Positions 1-12,359 are shown, numbered from the stretch's first letter. The stretch is DNA of 64,000 bases from Bathymodiolus brooksi (GCA_963680875.1 OY804579.1:12725506-12789505), one strand, 5' to 3'. Numbers and translations: made by a program. Notes: generated from the letters alone by a model not told the origin.

Positions 1-375
1 CATGAACAGCCACTAATTAATGTACAGTTCAATCATTTTGTTCTTTCTGAAGACATGAACAGGCACTAATTAATGTACAGTTCAATCATTTTGTTCTTTC
101 TGAAGACATGAACAGCCACTAATTAATGTACAGTTCAATCATTTTGTTCTTTCTGAAGACATGAACAGCCACTAATTAATGTACAGTTCAATCTTTTTGT
201 TCTTTCTGAAGACATGAACAGCCACTAATTAATGTACAGTTCAATCATTTTGTTCTTTCTGAAGACATGAACAGCCACTAATTAATGTACAGTTCAATCA
301 TTTTGTTCTTTCTGAAGACATGAACAGCCACTAATTAATGTACAGTTCAATCATTTTGTTCTTTCTGAAGACATG
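1..375. repeat. 53-bp tandem repeat, about 7 copies
   Basis: Seven near-identical 53-bp units run from the window edge to about 375; each contains CATGAACAGCCACTAATTAA. Two units differ by single bases (a G for C near 62, a T for A near 193), so the array is young or homogenised. It is cut by the left edge, so its true size is unknown. No coding potential is visible. Confidence 0.95.
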
Positions 376-957
376 ACATATATTATAATATTCTACAGTA
401 GTTGAATGTAAAATTATGTCATGCAGTGGTGGTCCACCTTGAATTTCTGATATTAAAGAAAATTATTTTGTAGAGAACCATCTCACTAATGGTTCAGTGG
501 TTGCAGAAAAGACAAAGGTGTAAAAAGGTAACGGAAGTATACTATTATGATGGATGCTGAGTGGGAACAAATGCCCTCATGCAGTCTTTGTGCTAACCCA
601 CTCGTCCGAAGCTTGGGAAAAGTAAAACTGGTTTTGGACAAGTGAAAATTATGAAAGAATTTGCTTGAATAAATATCATTTTTTTTTCTAAATTTCGCTT
701 TTGGGCAAGTAGGTGAAAAATAATTAGGGTAGAGATTACTCATGCTTCTTTGTAACAGTCTTAACTAAAGAAACACTGTTTGTAAGGAAGCAACAGCAGT
801 GTGGGAAACGTTTTTTTCTTTTATTTCGCCATAGTTGCTTCAAAATTGTACTCGCCAAATTAGAATTGCACTTGCCAAGTTTGGCCAGTGGGTAGATATT
901 TCTACTCGCCAATGATCTAATGCAAATATTTTACATGAGAAATAAGATGAACTGTGA
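376..957. other. Intergenic/intronic stretch with degenerate repeat pieces
   Basis: Around 415-520 there is a decayed monomer of the kind that fills the Helitron-like elements further right (a purine-rich 'gtggtggtccaccttgaa' segment). A small TIR element lies at 582-738. The rest (740-957) is AT-rich with short 'tactcgcca' motifs that recur near 9600. I see no gene. Confidence 0.6.
582..738 (+). mobile_element. Small hAT-like MITE, CAGTCTT family, copy 1
   Basis: This 157-bp element starts CAGTCTTTG and ends AGAGATTA. It is flanked by the direct repeat CTCATG (576-581 and 739-744), read as a 6-bp target-site duplication. Its body (TAACCCACTCG...GGGCAAGTAG) matches copies at 12420-12575 and, inverted, 62507-62665. 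The terminal inverted repeat here is decayed. It has no coding capacity and must have been moved by a transposase in trans. hAT assignment is by TIR style and TSD length only. Confidence 0.65.
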
Positions 958-1350
958 GCTAATGCTCACCTATGATACCGCCGCTCTCGGCAAACAGGAA
1001 GTAGGAATCTGATGGGTCCAAAAACGCTTCCCACCATATGGGGTACCTATATGAAGCTTGTGACCAAATATCAGATCTCTGCCATCAATAGTTGCTGAGA
1101 AAAATGTGACGAAAAATGTGCATATTTGTTCAATGTGTATAGAAACCAACTAAGTCGGCAAACAGGAAGTAGAAAATCTGACGGGTCCAAAAACGCTACC
1201 CACAATATGGTATACCTATATGATGCTTGTGACCAAATATTAGATTTCTGCCATCAACAGTTACTGAGAAAAATGCGACGAAAAATATCTTGGACTGACA
1301 GAGGTAAAACAGTATACCCCCCTCCCCCTTTGGGAGAGCGGGGGTATAAT
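958..1350 (+). mobile_element. Short Helitron-like element with two monomers
   Basis: It opens with a small hairpin (TGAGCTAATGCTCA) at about 955-968. Two ~165-bp monomers follow, each containing CGGCAAACAGGAAGTAG and CTATATGA, and it closes with a strong hairpin (TACCCCCCTCCCCC/GGGAGAGCGGGGGTA) next to ATAA near 1350. The plan of hairpin, 150-170-bp monomers and terminal hairpin is the same as in the large elements at 2079, 19227, 27334 and 57836, but the end sequences differ, so this is a separate family. Non-coding. Confidence 0.6.
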
Positions 1351-1462
1351 AACAAAGATTTATAACATCTTTATTCATTCTGCATACAAATCAGTTAAAC
1401 TAGAGGCTCAGTGAGCTGAGCCTGTGTTGCTCACCTTTCATTCTGCTTTGAGGAAACTTAAT

Positions 1463-4400
1463 CAGTGTTCTAGCTAGGATTTCAAAAGGACAGGGTGCTA
1501 CTTCTGAAAAGGGCACTTTTATGTGTAAACGTTGGCTGAAAAAGGGCACTTTAATGCGCAAGGATTGACTTGAAAAGGGCGCTTCTATTCAGTAAATAGA
1601 AGTCAATAAGCAATGTTTTTTATTAATTAATTATGTATTTTCTACCTCTACTTCTTACAATTGCATATTTCCACAACTGTAATATAGTTATACTTCAAAC
1701 TCTTTTTTTTTTATATTAGTATAACTATAGGTAACTTTATTCAAAGACATTCATATTAATATAATCTCCATCCAAACACTGTGGAAATGCATACTGCAAA
1801 GTATTTTTGGATTGTTTTTACAATTAAATTGAAAAGAAACAACCTTCGTCACCAGTTGAAAAAATATATGTCAAATAAGGGTAATAACAAAATTACCGAA
1901 CTCCAAACAATCTTACAAAGGGAAAGTCAAAACTCATAAGTATATAAACAGACAAAATCAGTCAACAACCGGAAAACTGTGAAAACCGCAATGACCCTGA
2001 CTTGGTACAGGAATTTCTAAAGAGCTTTAATATCCCTTTAAATATTTCCGTCCTTTGTGGGTGAAAATAAAAAAAAAACAGAGGCTCTCAAGAGCCTGTA
2101 TCGTTCACCTGGTTATAAAAAAAACCAATTGGTCCTATGTAAAAACTATGTCCTGCAGTGGTAGTCATCTTGGAATTACGATCAACATAAAAAACACAAA
2201 GTTTGTAAAGGACCTTCCAATGATTGATGCATAGTTTAGGTTCAATCAGTGCAATAGCTTCAGAGAAGAAGATATTTCTGTATTTTCCCGATATGGTCCT
2301 GTGTTAATACTATGACCTGTGGTGGCAGCCATCTTGGATTTCCGATCGGCATAAAAAACAGAGGACCATCCAATGATCATTCCTGGGCAGTTTGGTTTCA
2401 GAGAAGAAGCGTTTTGAAACATTTTTCCCATAGGGTCCAATGTTAAACAAGTCCTGCCGTAGCCGCCATTTTGAATTTCATATCGGAACAAAAAACGTAA
2501 AGTTTGTAGAGGACCATCCAATGAACATTCATGTACAGTTTGGCTTTAATAATATTTGTAGTTTCTGAGAAGAAGGCATTTGAACATTTTCCCATAGGGT
2601 CCAATGTTAATCTATGTCCTGCGGTGGTGGCCATCTTGGATATCCGATCGGCATAAAAAACACACACCTTGTAGAGGACCTTCCAATGATCATTCATGGG
2701 CAGTTTGGTATCAATTATCCAAGTGGTTTCAGAGAAGAAGCGTTTTGAAACATTTTCCCCATAGAGTTCAATGTTAAACTAAGTCCTGCCGTAGCCGCCA
2801 TTTTGAATTTCATATCGGAACAAAAAATGTAAAGTTTGTAGAGGACCATCCAATGAACATTCATGTACAGTTTGGCTTTAATAATATTTGTAGTTTCTGA
2901 GAAGAAGGCATTTGAACATTTTCCCATAGGATCCAATGTTAATCTATGTATTACGGTGTCGGCCATCTTGGATTTCCGATCGGCATAAAAAACATAAACT
3001 TTGTAGAGAACCTTCCAATGATCATTCCTGGGCAGTTTGCTTTCAACTGTCCTAGTGGTTTCAGAGAAGAAGCATTTTGAAACATTTTCTCCATAGGGTC
3101 CAATGTTAAACTAAGTCCTGCCATAGCCGCCATTTTGAATTTCATATCGGAACAAAAAACGTAAAGTTTGTAGAGGACCATCCAATGAACATTCATGTAC
3201 AGTTTGGCTTTAATAATATTTGTAGTTTCTGAGAAGAAGGCATTTGAACATTTTCCCATAGGGTCCAATGTTAATCTATGTCCTGCGGTGGTGGCCATCT
3301 TGGATATCCGATCGGCATAAAAAACACACACCTTGTAGAGGACCTTCCAATGATCATTCATGGGCAGTTTGGTATCAATTATCCAAGTGGTTTCAGAGAA
3401 GAAGCGTTTTGAAACATTTTCCCCATAGAGTTCAATGTTAAACTAAGTCCTGCCGTAGCCGCCATTTTGAATTTCATATCGGAACAAAAAACGTAAAGTT
3501 TGTAGAGGACCATCCAATGAACATTCATGTACAGTTTGGCTTTAATAATATTTGTAGTTTCTGAGAAGAAGGCATTTGAACATTTTCCCATAGGGTCCAA
3601 TGTTAATCTATGTCCTGCGGTGGTGGCCATCTTGGATATCCGATCGGCATAAAAAACACACACCTTGTAGAGGACCTTCCAATGATCATTCATGGGCAGT
3701 TTGGTATCAATTATCCAAGTGGTTTCAGAGAAGAAGCGTTTTGAAACATTTCCCCCATAGAGTTCAATGTTAAACTAAGTCCTGCCGTAGCCGCCATTTT
3801 GAATTTCATATCGGAACAAAAAACGTAAAGTTTGTAGAGGACCATCCAATGAACATTCATGTACAGTTTGGCTTTAATAATATTTGTAGTTTCTGAGAAG
3901 AAGGCATTTGAACATTTTCCCATAGGGTCCAATGTTAATCTATGTCCTGCGGTGGTGGCCATCTTGGATATCCGATCGGCATAAAAAACACACACCTTGT
4001 AGAGGACCTTCCAATGATCATTCATGGGCAGTTTGGTATCAATTATCCAAGTGGTATCAGAGAAGAAGCGTTTTGAAACATTTTCCCCATAGAGTTCAAT
4101 GTTAAACTAAGTCCTGCCGTAGCCGCCATTTTGAATTTCATATCGGAACAAAAAACGTAAAGTTTGTAGAGGACCATCCAATGAACATTCAAGTACAGTT
4201 TGGCTTTAATAATATTTGTAGTTTCTGAGAAGAAGGCATTTGAACATTTTCCCATAGGGTCCAATGTTAATCTATGTATTACGGTGTCGGCCATCTTGGA
4301 TTTCCGATCGGCATAAAATTTGTAGAGAACCTTCCAATGATCATTCCTGGGCAGTTTGGTTTCAACTGTCCTAGTGGTTTCAGAGAAGAAGCATTTTGAA

Positions 4401-7400
4401 ACATTTTCCCCATAGGGTCCAATGTTAAACTAAGTCCTGCCGTAGCTGCCATTTTGAATTTCATACCGGAACAAAAAACGTAAAGTTTGTAGAGGACCAT
4501 CTAATGAACATTCATGTACAGTTTGGCTTTAATAATATTTGTAGTTTCTGAGAAGAAGGCATTTGAACATTTTCCCATAGGGTCCAATGTTAATCTATGT
4601 CCTGCGGTGGTGGCCATCTTGGATATCCGATCGGCATAAAAAACACACACCTTGTAGAGGACCTTCCAATGATCATTCATGGGCAGTTTGGTATCAATTA
4701 TCCAAGTGGTTTCAGAGAAGAAGCGTTTTGAAACATTTTCCCCATAGAGTTCAATGTTAAACTAAGTCCTGCCGTAGCCGCCATTTTGAATTTCATATCG
4801 GAACAAAAAACGTAAAGTTTGTAGAGGACCATCCAATGAACATTCATGTACAGTTTGGCTTTAATAATATTTGTAGTTTCTGAGAAGAAGGCATTTGAAC
4901 ATTTTCCCATAGGGTCCAATGTTAATCTATGTATTACGGTGTCGGCCATCTTGGATTTCCGATTGGCATAAAAAACACAAAATTTGTAGAGAACCTTCCA
5001 ATGATCATTCCTGGGCAGTTTGGTTTCAACTGTCCTAGTGGTTTCAGAGAAGAAGCATTTTGAAACATTTTCCCCATAGGGTCCAATGTTAAACTAATTC
5101 CTGCCGTAGCTGCCATTTTGAATTTCATACCGGAACAAAAAACGTAAAGTTTGTAGAGGACCATCTAATGAACATTCATGTACAGTTTGGCTTTAATCAT
5201 ATTTGTAGTTTCTGAGAAGAAGGCATTTGAATATTTTCCAATAGGGTCCAATGTTAATCTATGTATTACGGTGTCGGCCATCTTGGATTTCCGATTGGCA
5301 TAAAAAACATAAAATTTGTAGAGAACCTTCCAATGATCATTCCTGGGCAGTTTGGTTTCAACTGTCCTAGTGGTTTCAGAGAAGAAGCATTTTGAAACAT
5401 TTTCTCCATAGGGACCAATGTTAAACTAAGTCCTGCCGTAGCCGCCATTTTGAATTTCATATCGGAACAAAAAACGTAAAGTTTGTAGAGGACCATCCAA
5501 TGAACATTCATGTACAGTTTGGCTTTAATAATATTTGTAGTTTCTGAGAAGAAGGCATTTGAACATTTTCCCATAGGGTCCAATGTTAATCTATGTCCTG
5601 CGGTGGTGCCCATCTTGGATATCCGATCGGCATAAAAAACACACACCTTGTAGAGGACCTTCCAATGATCATTCATGGGCAGTTTGGTATCAATTATCCA
5701 AGTGGTTTCAGAGAAGAAGCGTTTTGAAACATTTTCCCCATAGAGTTCAATGTTAAACTAAGTCCTGCCGTAGCCGCCATTTTGAATTTCATATCGGAAC
5801 AAAAAACGTAAAGTTTGTAGAGGACCATCCAATGAACATTCATGTACAGTTTGGCTTTAATAATATTTGTAGTTTCTGAGAAGAAGGCATTTGAACATTT
5901 TCCCATAGGGTCCAATGTTAATCTATGTATTACGGTGTCGGCCATCTTGGATTTCCGATTGGCATAAAAAACATAAAATTTGTAGAGAACCTTCCAATGA
6001 TCATTCCTGGGCAGTTTGCTTTCAACTGTCCTAGTGGTTTCGGAGAAGAAGCATTTTGAAACATTTTTCCCATAGGGTCCAATGTTAAACTAAGTCCTGC
6101 CGTAGCTGCCATTTTGAATTTCATACCGGAACAAAAAACGTAAAGTTTGTAGAGGACCATCTAATGAACATTCATGTACAGTTTGGCTTTAATCATATTT
6201 GTAGTTTCTGAGAAGAAGGCATTTGAATATTTTCCCATAGGGTCCAATGTTAATCTATGTCCTGCGGTGGTGGCCATCTTGAATTTTCGATCGGCATAAA
6301 AATAACATAAACTTTGTAGAGGACCTTCCAATGACTATTCCTGGGCAGTTTGGTTTCTATTGTCCAAGTGGTTTCAGAGAAGAAGCGTTTTGAAACATTT
6401 TTCCCATAGGGTCCAATGTTAAACTAAGTCCTGCCGTAGCCGCCATTTTGAATTTCATATCGGAACAAAAAACGTAAAGTTTGTAGAGGACCATCCAATG
6501 AACATTCATGTACAGTTTGGCTTTAATAATATTTGTAGTTTCTGAGAAGAAGGCATTTGAACATTTTCCCATAGGGTCCAATGTTAATCTATACATTGCG
6601 GTGGTGGCCATCTTGGATTTCCGATCGACATAAAATACATAAAATTTGTAGAGGACCTTCCAATGATCATTCCTGGGCAGTTTGGTTTCAACTGTCCAAG
6701 TGGTTTCAGAGAAGAAGCGTTTTGAAACATTTTCTCCATAGGGTCCAATGTTAAACTAAGTCCTGCCGTAGCCGCCATTTTGAATTTCATATCGGAACAA
6801 AAAACGTAAAGTTTGTAGAGGACCATCCAATGAACATTCATGTACAGTTTGGCTTTAATAATATTTGTAGTTTCTGAGAAGAAGGCATTTGAACATTTTC
6901 CCATAGGGTCCAATGTTAATCTATGTATTACGGTGGTGGCCATCTTGGATTTCCGATCGGCATAAAAAACATAAAATTTGTAGAGAACCTTCCAATGATC
7001 ATTCCTGGGCAGTTTGGTTTCAACTGTCCTAGTGGTTTCAGAGAAGAAGCGTTTTGAAATATTTTCCCCATAGGGTCCAATGTTAAACTAAGTCCTGCCG
7101 TAGCCGCCATTTTGAACTTCATTCCGGAACAAAAAACGTAAAGTTTGTAGAGGACCATCTAATGAACATTCATGTACAGTTTGGCTTTAATAATATTTGT
7201 AGTTTCTGAGAAGAAGGCATTTGAACATTTTCCCATAGGGTCCAATGTTAATCTATGTATTACGGTGGTGGCCATCTTGGATTTCTGATCGGCATAAAAA
7301 ACATAAAATTTGTAGAGAACCTTCCAATGATCATTCCTGGGCAGTTTGGTTTCAACTGTCCTAGTGGTTTCAGAGAAGAAGCATTTTGAAACATTTTTCC

Positions 7401-8577
7401 CATAGGGTCCAATGTTAAACTAAGTCCTGCCGTAGCCGCCATTTTGAATTTCATATCGGAACAAAAAACCTTGAGATTGTAGAAGACTGTCCAATGAACA
7501 TTCATGTACAGTTTGGCTTTAATCATATTTGTAGTTTCTGAGAAGAAGGCATTTGAAGATTTTCCCATAGGGTCCAATGTTAATCTATGTCCTGCGATGG
7601 CGGCCATCTTGGATTTCCGATCGGCATAAAAAACAGAAACTTGGTAAAGGACATTCCAATGATCATTCTTTTACAGTTTGGGTTCAGTCAGTTCATTAGT
7701 TTCAGAGAAGAAGATCTTTGAAATTTCAGCCAATCAGAGCATATTATTGGCCCTGGCAGCCATATTGAATATCCGACTATAACGAAAAACAGTAACTTTG
7801 TAGAGGACCATCCAAGGAACATTCCTGCTAAGTTTGGTTCCAATCGGCCCAGTGGTTTCGGAGAAGAAGCTTGAAATGTGAAAAGTTTACAGACGACGGA
7901 CGCCAAGTGTTGGCAATAGTTCACCTGGACCTTTGGTCCAGGTGAACTAAAAAAAAATTATATTAAATGATCGAGTTTTTTACTTTCTTTCAACAGCTAT
8001 TGTTATCTTAATTGTCATCGTAATTAGAATTAATCATTATGATTAGAAGAATGAAATGTCCTGACAAAACGTTAAAATTCAACTTCAATCACTCGCCGAA
8101 AGCTATAAATAGCCTAATTACACAATCAGCATGTGTTTACCTTGATCTGTTACTGCACGTTAAACGAATGTTGACAGAAATATATGCTGGGAACCAGTAC
8201 TTCTTAATTCAATAATTTTCAAAATCACGATTATTTATTTATAATACTGAAAGATTAAAACGGTATTTCTATAGTAAGCAATTTTAAATATTTAATATAA
8301 ATAAGAGATAAACCCAAATAAACCAAAACAACAATAATAAATCATCACGTGAACTTACCTGTAAAAAAAAATGGCGGTCTTAAACAGTAACGCTAATCGT
8401 GACTTTATGCATTTAATATGAAAAATCTATTATTATGAACTAGTAACAGGTATGGAAAAAAACATCCACGTTAGTCACAAAGGGCAGGGTGCTCCTACAG
8501 ATAGAGAAAAAGGGCAGGGCGTCACTCGGACAAGGGCGGGCACTGCGCCCTGTAAAAACGGGCTAGCGAGAACACTG
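1463..8577. mobile_element. TIR DNA transposon with 5-bp TSD (TTAAT), itself hosting an insertion
   Basis: Terminal inverted repeats are CAGTGTTCTAGCTAGG at the left and, read inward from the right, CAGTGTTCTCGCTAGCC. The target duplication TTAAT is exact at 1458-1462 and 8578-8582, and the empty site is present in the sister copy near 19290. Subterminal AAAGGGCA-type motifs repeat at both ends (about 1490-1580 and 8480-8550), plausible transposase-binding sites. Without the type-1 element inside it the transposon is about 1.25 kb and has no recognisable transposase. CAGTG termini suggest a hAT-like superfamily, but a 5-bp TSD is short for hAT, so the class is open. A second candidate with the same features is at 10223-11539. 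Confidence 0.85.
2079..7950 (+). mobile_element. Helitron-like element (type 1) with ~16 dimeric 332-bp repeats, copy 1
   Basis: The left end is CAGAGGCTCTCAAGAGCCTG, a hairpin, followed by TTCACCTGG. The right end is the hairpin TTCACCTGGACC-TTT-GGTCCAGGTGAA followed by CTAA at 7947-7950. The interior from about 2160 to 7640 is tandem 332-bp units, each made of two diverged ~166-bp monomers: A with CCTGCCGTAGCCGCCATTTT, B with CCTGCGGTGGTGGCCATC. Many short minus-strand open frames recur every 332 bp; they are by-products of the repeat, not genes. The terminal TTCACCTGG is the reverse complement of CCAGGTGAA at the other end. No transposase is encoded. The closest described type is the non-autonomous Helentron with core repeats known from bivalves (pearl-like), by analogy only. 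Confidence 0.8.
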
Positions 8578-9188
8578 TTAATACAGAACCTTCAATAGGT
8601 GCTTCCCACCAAATTTCGGTTCATTTGGCAAAGCAGTTTCAGAGATTTTTAGAAATCGACCAATCTGAAACAAGAATTGCCTGTGGTGGCCATGTTTGTT
8701 AATGGATCAAAACGAAATGAGCAATCTCTATAGATGACCTTCCATAGATGCTTCCTACCAAGTTTCGATTCATTTGGCAAAGCGGTTTCAGAGGAGAAGA
8801 TTTTTAGAAATCGACCAATCAGAAACAAGAATTGCCTGTGGTGGCCATGTTTGTTAATGGATCAGGATGAAATGAGCAATCTTTATAGAGGACTACCCAT
8901 AGATGCTTCCTACCAAGTTTCGGTTCATTTGGCCAAAAGGTTTCAGAAGAGAAGAATTTTAAAAATCAGCCAATCAGAAACAAGAGTTGCCTGTGGCGGC
9001 CATGTTTGTTAATGCATCGGGACGAAATGAGCAGTCTTTATAGAGGACCTTCCATAGATGGTTCCTACCAAGTTTCAGTTCATTTGGCTGAGGGGCTTCA
9101 GAGGAGAAGAATAAAATGTGAAAAGTTAACGGACGACGGACGCCAAGTGATGGCAAAAGCTCCCATTGCCTTTGGCAAGGTGAGCTAA

Positions 9189-9707
9189 AAATTAATTGCT
9201 GCAAAATCCGACCCTGTCTCGAAAATTACGATTTTTTAACACTTACCTTTTTACCATATATAAAGTCCACCCAAACCCAATTTTATTTGATATCATCAAG
9301 CTTTACTCTACCGAATCCATATTTTAGATAATCTGAATCGTTTGCATTGAACTTTGGGAGGTATATATTAATTTTATTTTATCCCGGTTCGGAATAAGAT
9401 GCCATCTTTTAGCATTTTCTATCAATAAGAGGCAAACATGAAACATTGCACAGCTAGTTCTATCAACGATTTTGAAGGATTTCTTCACATCTTTTATTGT
9501 CGAATCAAAAATGTTACGGAATCATTGACTGATAAACTACTTCGTCAAGTTGGTTGACAGGGGCAAGTGCAAAATAATCGGAACTCGCCTTACACAAACA
9601 TACTCGCCGAATTTGTTCTCTTCTCGCTTTTGGCGAGTTGGCGAGCGGCGGTTTCTTTCACTGTAACAGTGTCTGGAAATCGTTTCAGACAACTTTTATT
9701 TACCCAC
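9189..9707. other. PTEN intron sequence, no gene recognised
   Basis: This is AT-rich sequence between the Helitron-like element and the 3' side of PTEN exon 8. A short run near 9560-9640 shares 'actcgcc' motifs with 840-920. I looked here on the minus strand for the last PTEN exon and found no convincing match. Confidence 0.5.
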
Positions 9708-9908
9708 CTTGAAATTTGGACTGAACAACTTATGTGCTTTATCTTTATTGGCTTTGTCTAACTCTAACTTAGGAATAATCATCGTATAATCACTTCTGTT
9801 ACTTGGACTTGGAGCTTCCCCCGCCCATGACTTCCTTCCATTCTCTGATTTAGGTTTATCATCTGCCTCAACAAAAAAAGTGTTAAACCAAAACTGGAAC
9901 ATTTTGTC
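9708..9908 (-). CDS. PTEN exon (C2 domain; human exon 8)
   Basis: This 201-bp, 67-codon exon starts DKMFQFWFNTFFVEADD and ends DKAHKLFSPNFK. DKMF.FW.NTFF and LDKANKDKA are nearly identical to human PTEN. The middle (KSENGRKSWAGEAPSPSNRS) replaces the disordered human C2 loop and makes the exon 24 bp shorter than the human 225 bp, in frame. The acceptor is TTTTAG before 9908 and the donor GTGGGTAA after 9708, so at least one further exon, encoding the regulatory tail and PDZ-binding end, is expected downstream and was not found. Confidence 0.96.
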
Positions 9909-10222
9909 CTAAAATAAAAACATTTTAAATTTAATTCAATTCAATAGACAAATAAAAATATAGAATGTTTATTGATCTCCTGTGAATTGTAAACTTTCTC
10001 ATATTTAATATCATCAACATACATTTAGTATTACTATTATATAACCTACATTTTCTGTATACGGTATGTAGTTTAAGATATCTTACAAAACATGGAATCA
10101 AAACCAGAGGTATTAAGAAATAAAAATACACAAATAATATTATCACAACATATATTTGTACTTAATACATATACAATTATATAGCAGTACTTTGACTCAT
10201 TTGTCACGATTCACCCATGCAG
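9909..10222. other. PTEN intron, no feature recognised
   Basis: AT-rich intron sequence between the exon 8 acceptor and a TIR transposon. It contains only short low-complexity runs. Confidence 0.6.
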
Positions 10223-11539
10223 CAGTGATGTCATTAAAAGCCGGCAGCCGGCGATTGATTTTCGCCGGTTATTGTCCTTTCCTTGCCGGCTATTTTTCTA
10301 GGTCACAGTAAAAAAAAATGTGACAGAGAAATCCATATTCCAATATTATATCAATTATTACATCGTATAATTAATTAATTATGGATTTTGACGGCGGATT
10401 AATCAACGTTATCTAATAGATTAAATCTATCATATCAGCTCCAATTGGGAAATCCCCTTTAGTATATATTTAGTCGCTATTTATAAAATTGTCCCCGTTT
10501 TCGACCTTTTTTTTAATAATGATCACCCGCATTCGTAAAATTGAGGAGTTTCTGCAAATTTTAAGTCATACATGAATTATTGGTTCGCAGATTTATTTTT
10601 GAAAATGGGTCTGAGCTCTCTCATTGGTCACATAAATCAACATCTTGAACATGGCATCCGATTTTCTCTAAACCACTTTACTTCGGACACTCAGTAGTGG
10701 TACCAAATCACATTTTTATTGCTTTAACTACCAAATTTATAAAATTCTAGTTTTAAACTTTTATCTGATATTTTTTTCCCACGAAATAATAATTTTTAGG
10801 TGTTTTTCACTCTGACAGAAAATAATAACGTTTCCGTGACTACGATCAACCTCCCTACCTATGAATGTCCGATCAGATTGAAACAGGCACTAACCAGAAC
10901 ATACATGAAAGTGTTAACAAAAGAAATGTAATTTTCAGTCTGTACAAGGAATAAACCCAAAAATATAATTCGGGTAAAAAACAAATAAATCCAAATGCAA
11001 GTTAAAACAAGATAAAAATGTTATGTTTCAAATCAAACATTATTGTACCGGTAAGTCTTTTCTGGTACATAATTTCTGTTACTAAAGATACATTGCTATA
11101 ACTAAAAATTGTGAATCGCTCAATTGATGCCAAAAATATAATGACTCATGCTGATGATAGTGACAGTGAATTTGAATGTGAAATTTATTAATAAAATTCA
11201 TTGCGTATTGAAATATTTTCTGGAATTTAATGAACAAAATATGATTTTTTTTGTTATGAAATAATACCTATTTTAGTTAAGTACAGTCCCTTTTAATCTT
11301 TTTTTACTAAATATTTGCTCAATCAATCTCAATGGACATTAGCAAAAATAATTGAAGATTATGCAGTAAAAAATAGGACAAGAAATATAGTAATTTTAGC
11401 CTCATGAAATGCCCAGAATGCAGGATTTTACACCATTTAAGCGTCAGGGGTCTTAGGCGGCCTCCAGACACCCACCTGATTTTTCTGCCGCCTATTCTGA
11501 AAATTTTGCCACCTCTTCAAAATTCTACTGACAACACTG
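10223..11539. mobile_element. TIR DNA transposon with 5-bp TSD (TGCAG)
   Basis: The left end CAGTGATGTCATTAAAAG and the right end read inward, CAGTGTTGTCAGTAGAAT, form imperfect terminal inverted repeats. TGCAG is directly repeated at 10218-10222 and 11540-11544. It is 1,317 bp, AT-rich, with GC-rich subterminal stretches (GCCGGCAGCCGGCG near 10241 and CGGCCTCCAGACACC near 11458). No transposase frame survives. The TSD length and CAGTG termini match the element at 1463-8577, so the two may belong to one superfamily. Confidence 0.75.
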
Positions 11540-11544
11540 TGCAG

Positions 11545-12359
11545 ATCGTTGAACGATAGCCATGTGTGGTAATCAGAACACACCGGTCACAGTTTATATA
11601 CAATATTGCATGTATTACTTATTAGTTCAAGAGAGGTTCAACTTTTTTGATAAAGATAGACAAGTAAGTAAACACTCGTGTATTACAATAAGTTAACATT
11701 TGGTGCAGTTTGCTGACATGAGTACCTAGGAATATATTTCTGCCTTAAAAGTTTCACTTCATCACAAATCTTCAATATGTATTTAACAAGAACACTGTCA
11801 AACTATCCTTGTCGTGAAAGGAAAGATTTTAAAAAAAATTATAATTTATTACAAAAATTTATTGAAAATATATTTGTGATAAACATTTAATATCAACAGA
11901 ATAGATGATGATGTCATATCCTTTCCTTTTTTCTTTCTTTTTTTTTTTTTAAAGAAAACCTCCAAATTGCCATACTTTTTTTACAAGTTGTATTTATGTA
12001 AATGGAACAATTTTCACCCAAAAAATCAAAGCATAGAAATGTCATTATTACCCAGTGATTAGAAATCTGGTGGAAAAATATCATAGGTAGAATAATAGTG
12101 ACATGTTATTTACAAACTACGAGTGTTAATTAATTGCACATTAAATTTGTACTGTCAATAATGCCAGTTATAATCACAAGTATTCTGGACACACTCAATG
12201 TCAAATTTTCTTTCAGTGATCGTGACGTTAAATGTCAAACGTGAACAACAAAATATTATTTTTGTAACAATAGTTACATATAGTGTTGTATATAGTTGTT
12301 AATTACTAAAGATACAAGAACTTTCATGATTTTATAAATAGTTCATTAGAAAACTATAC
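11545..12359. other. PTEN intron, nothing recognised
   Basis: No open frame, tandem repeat or transposon terminus was recognised in this AT-rich stretch. A T-rich run lies near 11930-11950. Confidence 0.5.

Larger units (their letters stand above)
1400..9188 (+). mobile_element. Outer Helitron-like element (type 2), split by a 7.1-kb insertion
   Basis: The 5' end (from about 1400, CTAGAGGCTCAGTGAGCTGA, a hairpin-forming start followed by TTGCTCACCTT) is separated from the rest (8583-9188). The intact junction is seen in the sister copy at 19227-20758, where CTTAATACAGAACC is continuous. The right part carries about four ~158-bp monomers (CTTCCTACCAAGTTTC, TGGCGGCCATG type). It ends in the conserved tail GGACGACGGACGCCAAGTG, then the hairpin GCTC..ATTGCCTTTGGCAA..GAGC and CTAA at 9185-9188. 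Hairpin plus CTRR is the hallmark of Helitron 3' ends; the family assignment is inference. Non-autonomous, no Rep/helicase. Confidence 0.75.

Noticed and set aside
2246..7924. Many minus-strand frames with LTLDPMGKMFQNASSLKPLG as a protein family
   Set aside because: They recur at the 332-bp period of the Helitron-like element and occur in its second copy; stops and starts are fixed by the repeat, with no gene-like structure.
8734..9012. Short open frames in type-2 elements as host genes
   Set aside because: The same peptide words recur every ~158 bp within the element and in its other copies.
9240..9370. Possible last PTEN exon on the minus strand ending in a GTAAGTG donor-like site
   Set aside because: The best frame (NANDSDYLKYGFGRVKLDD) has an in-frame stop and does not resemble the PTEN tail; a terminal exon would not need a donor.
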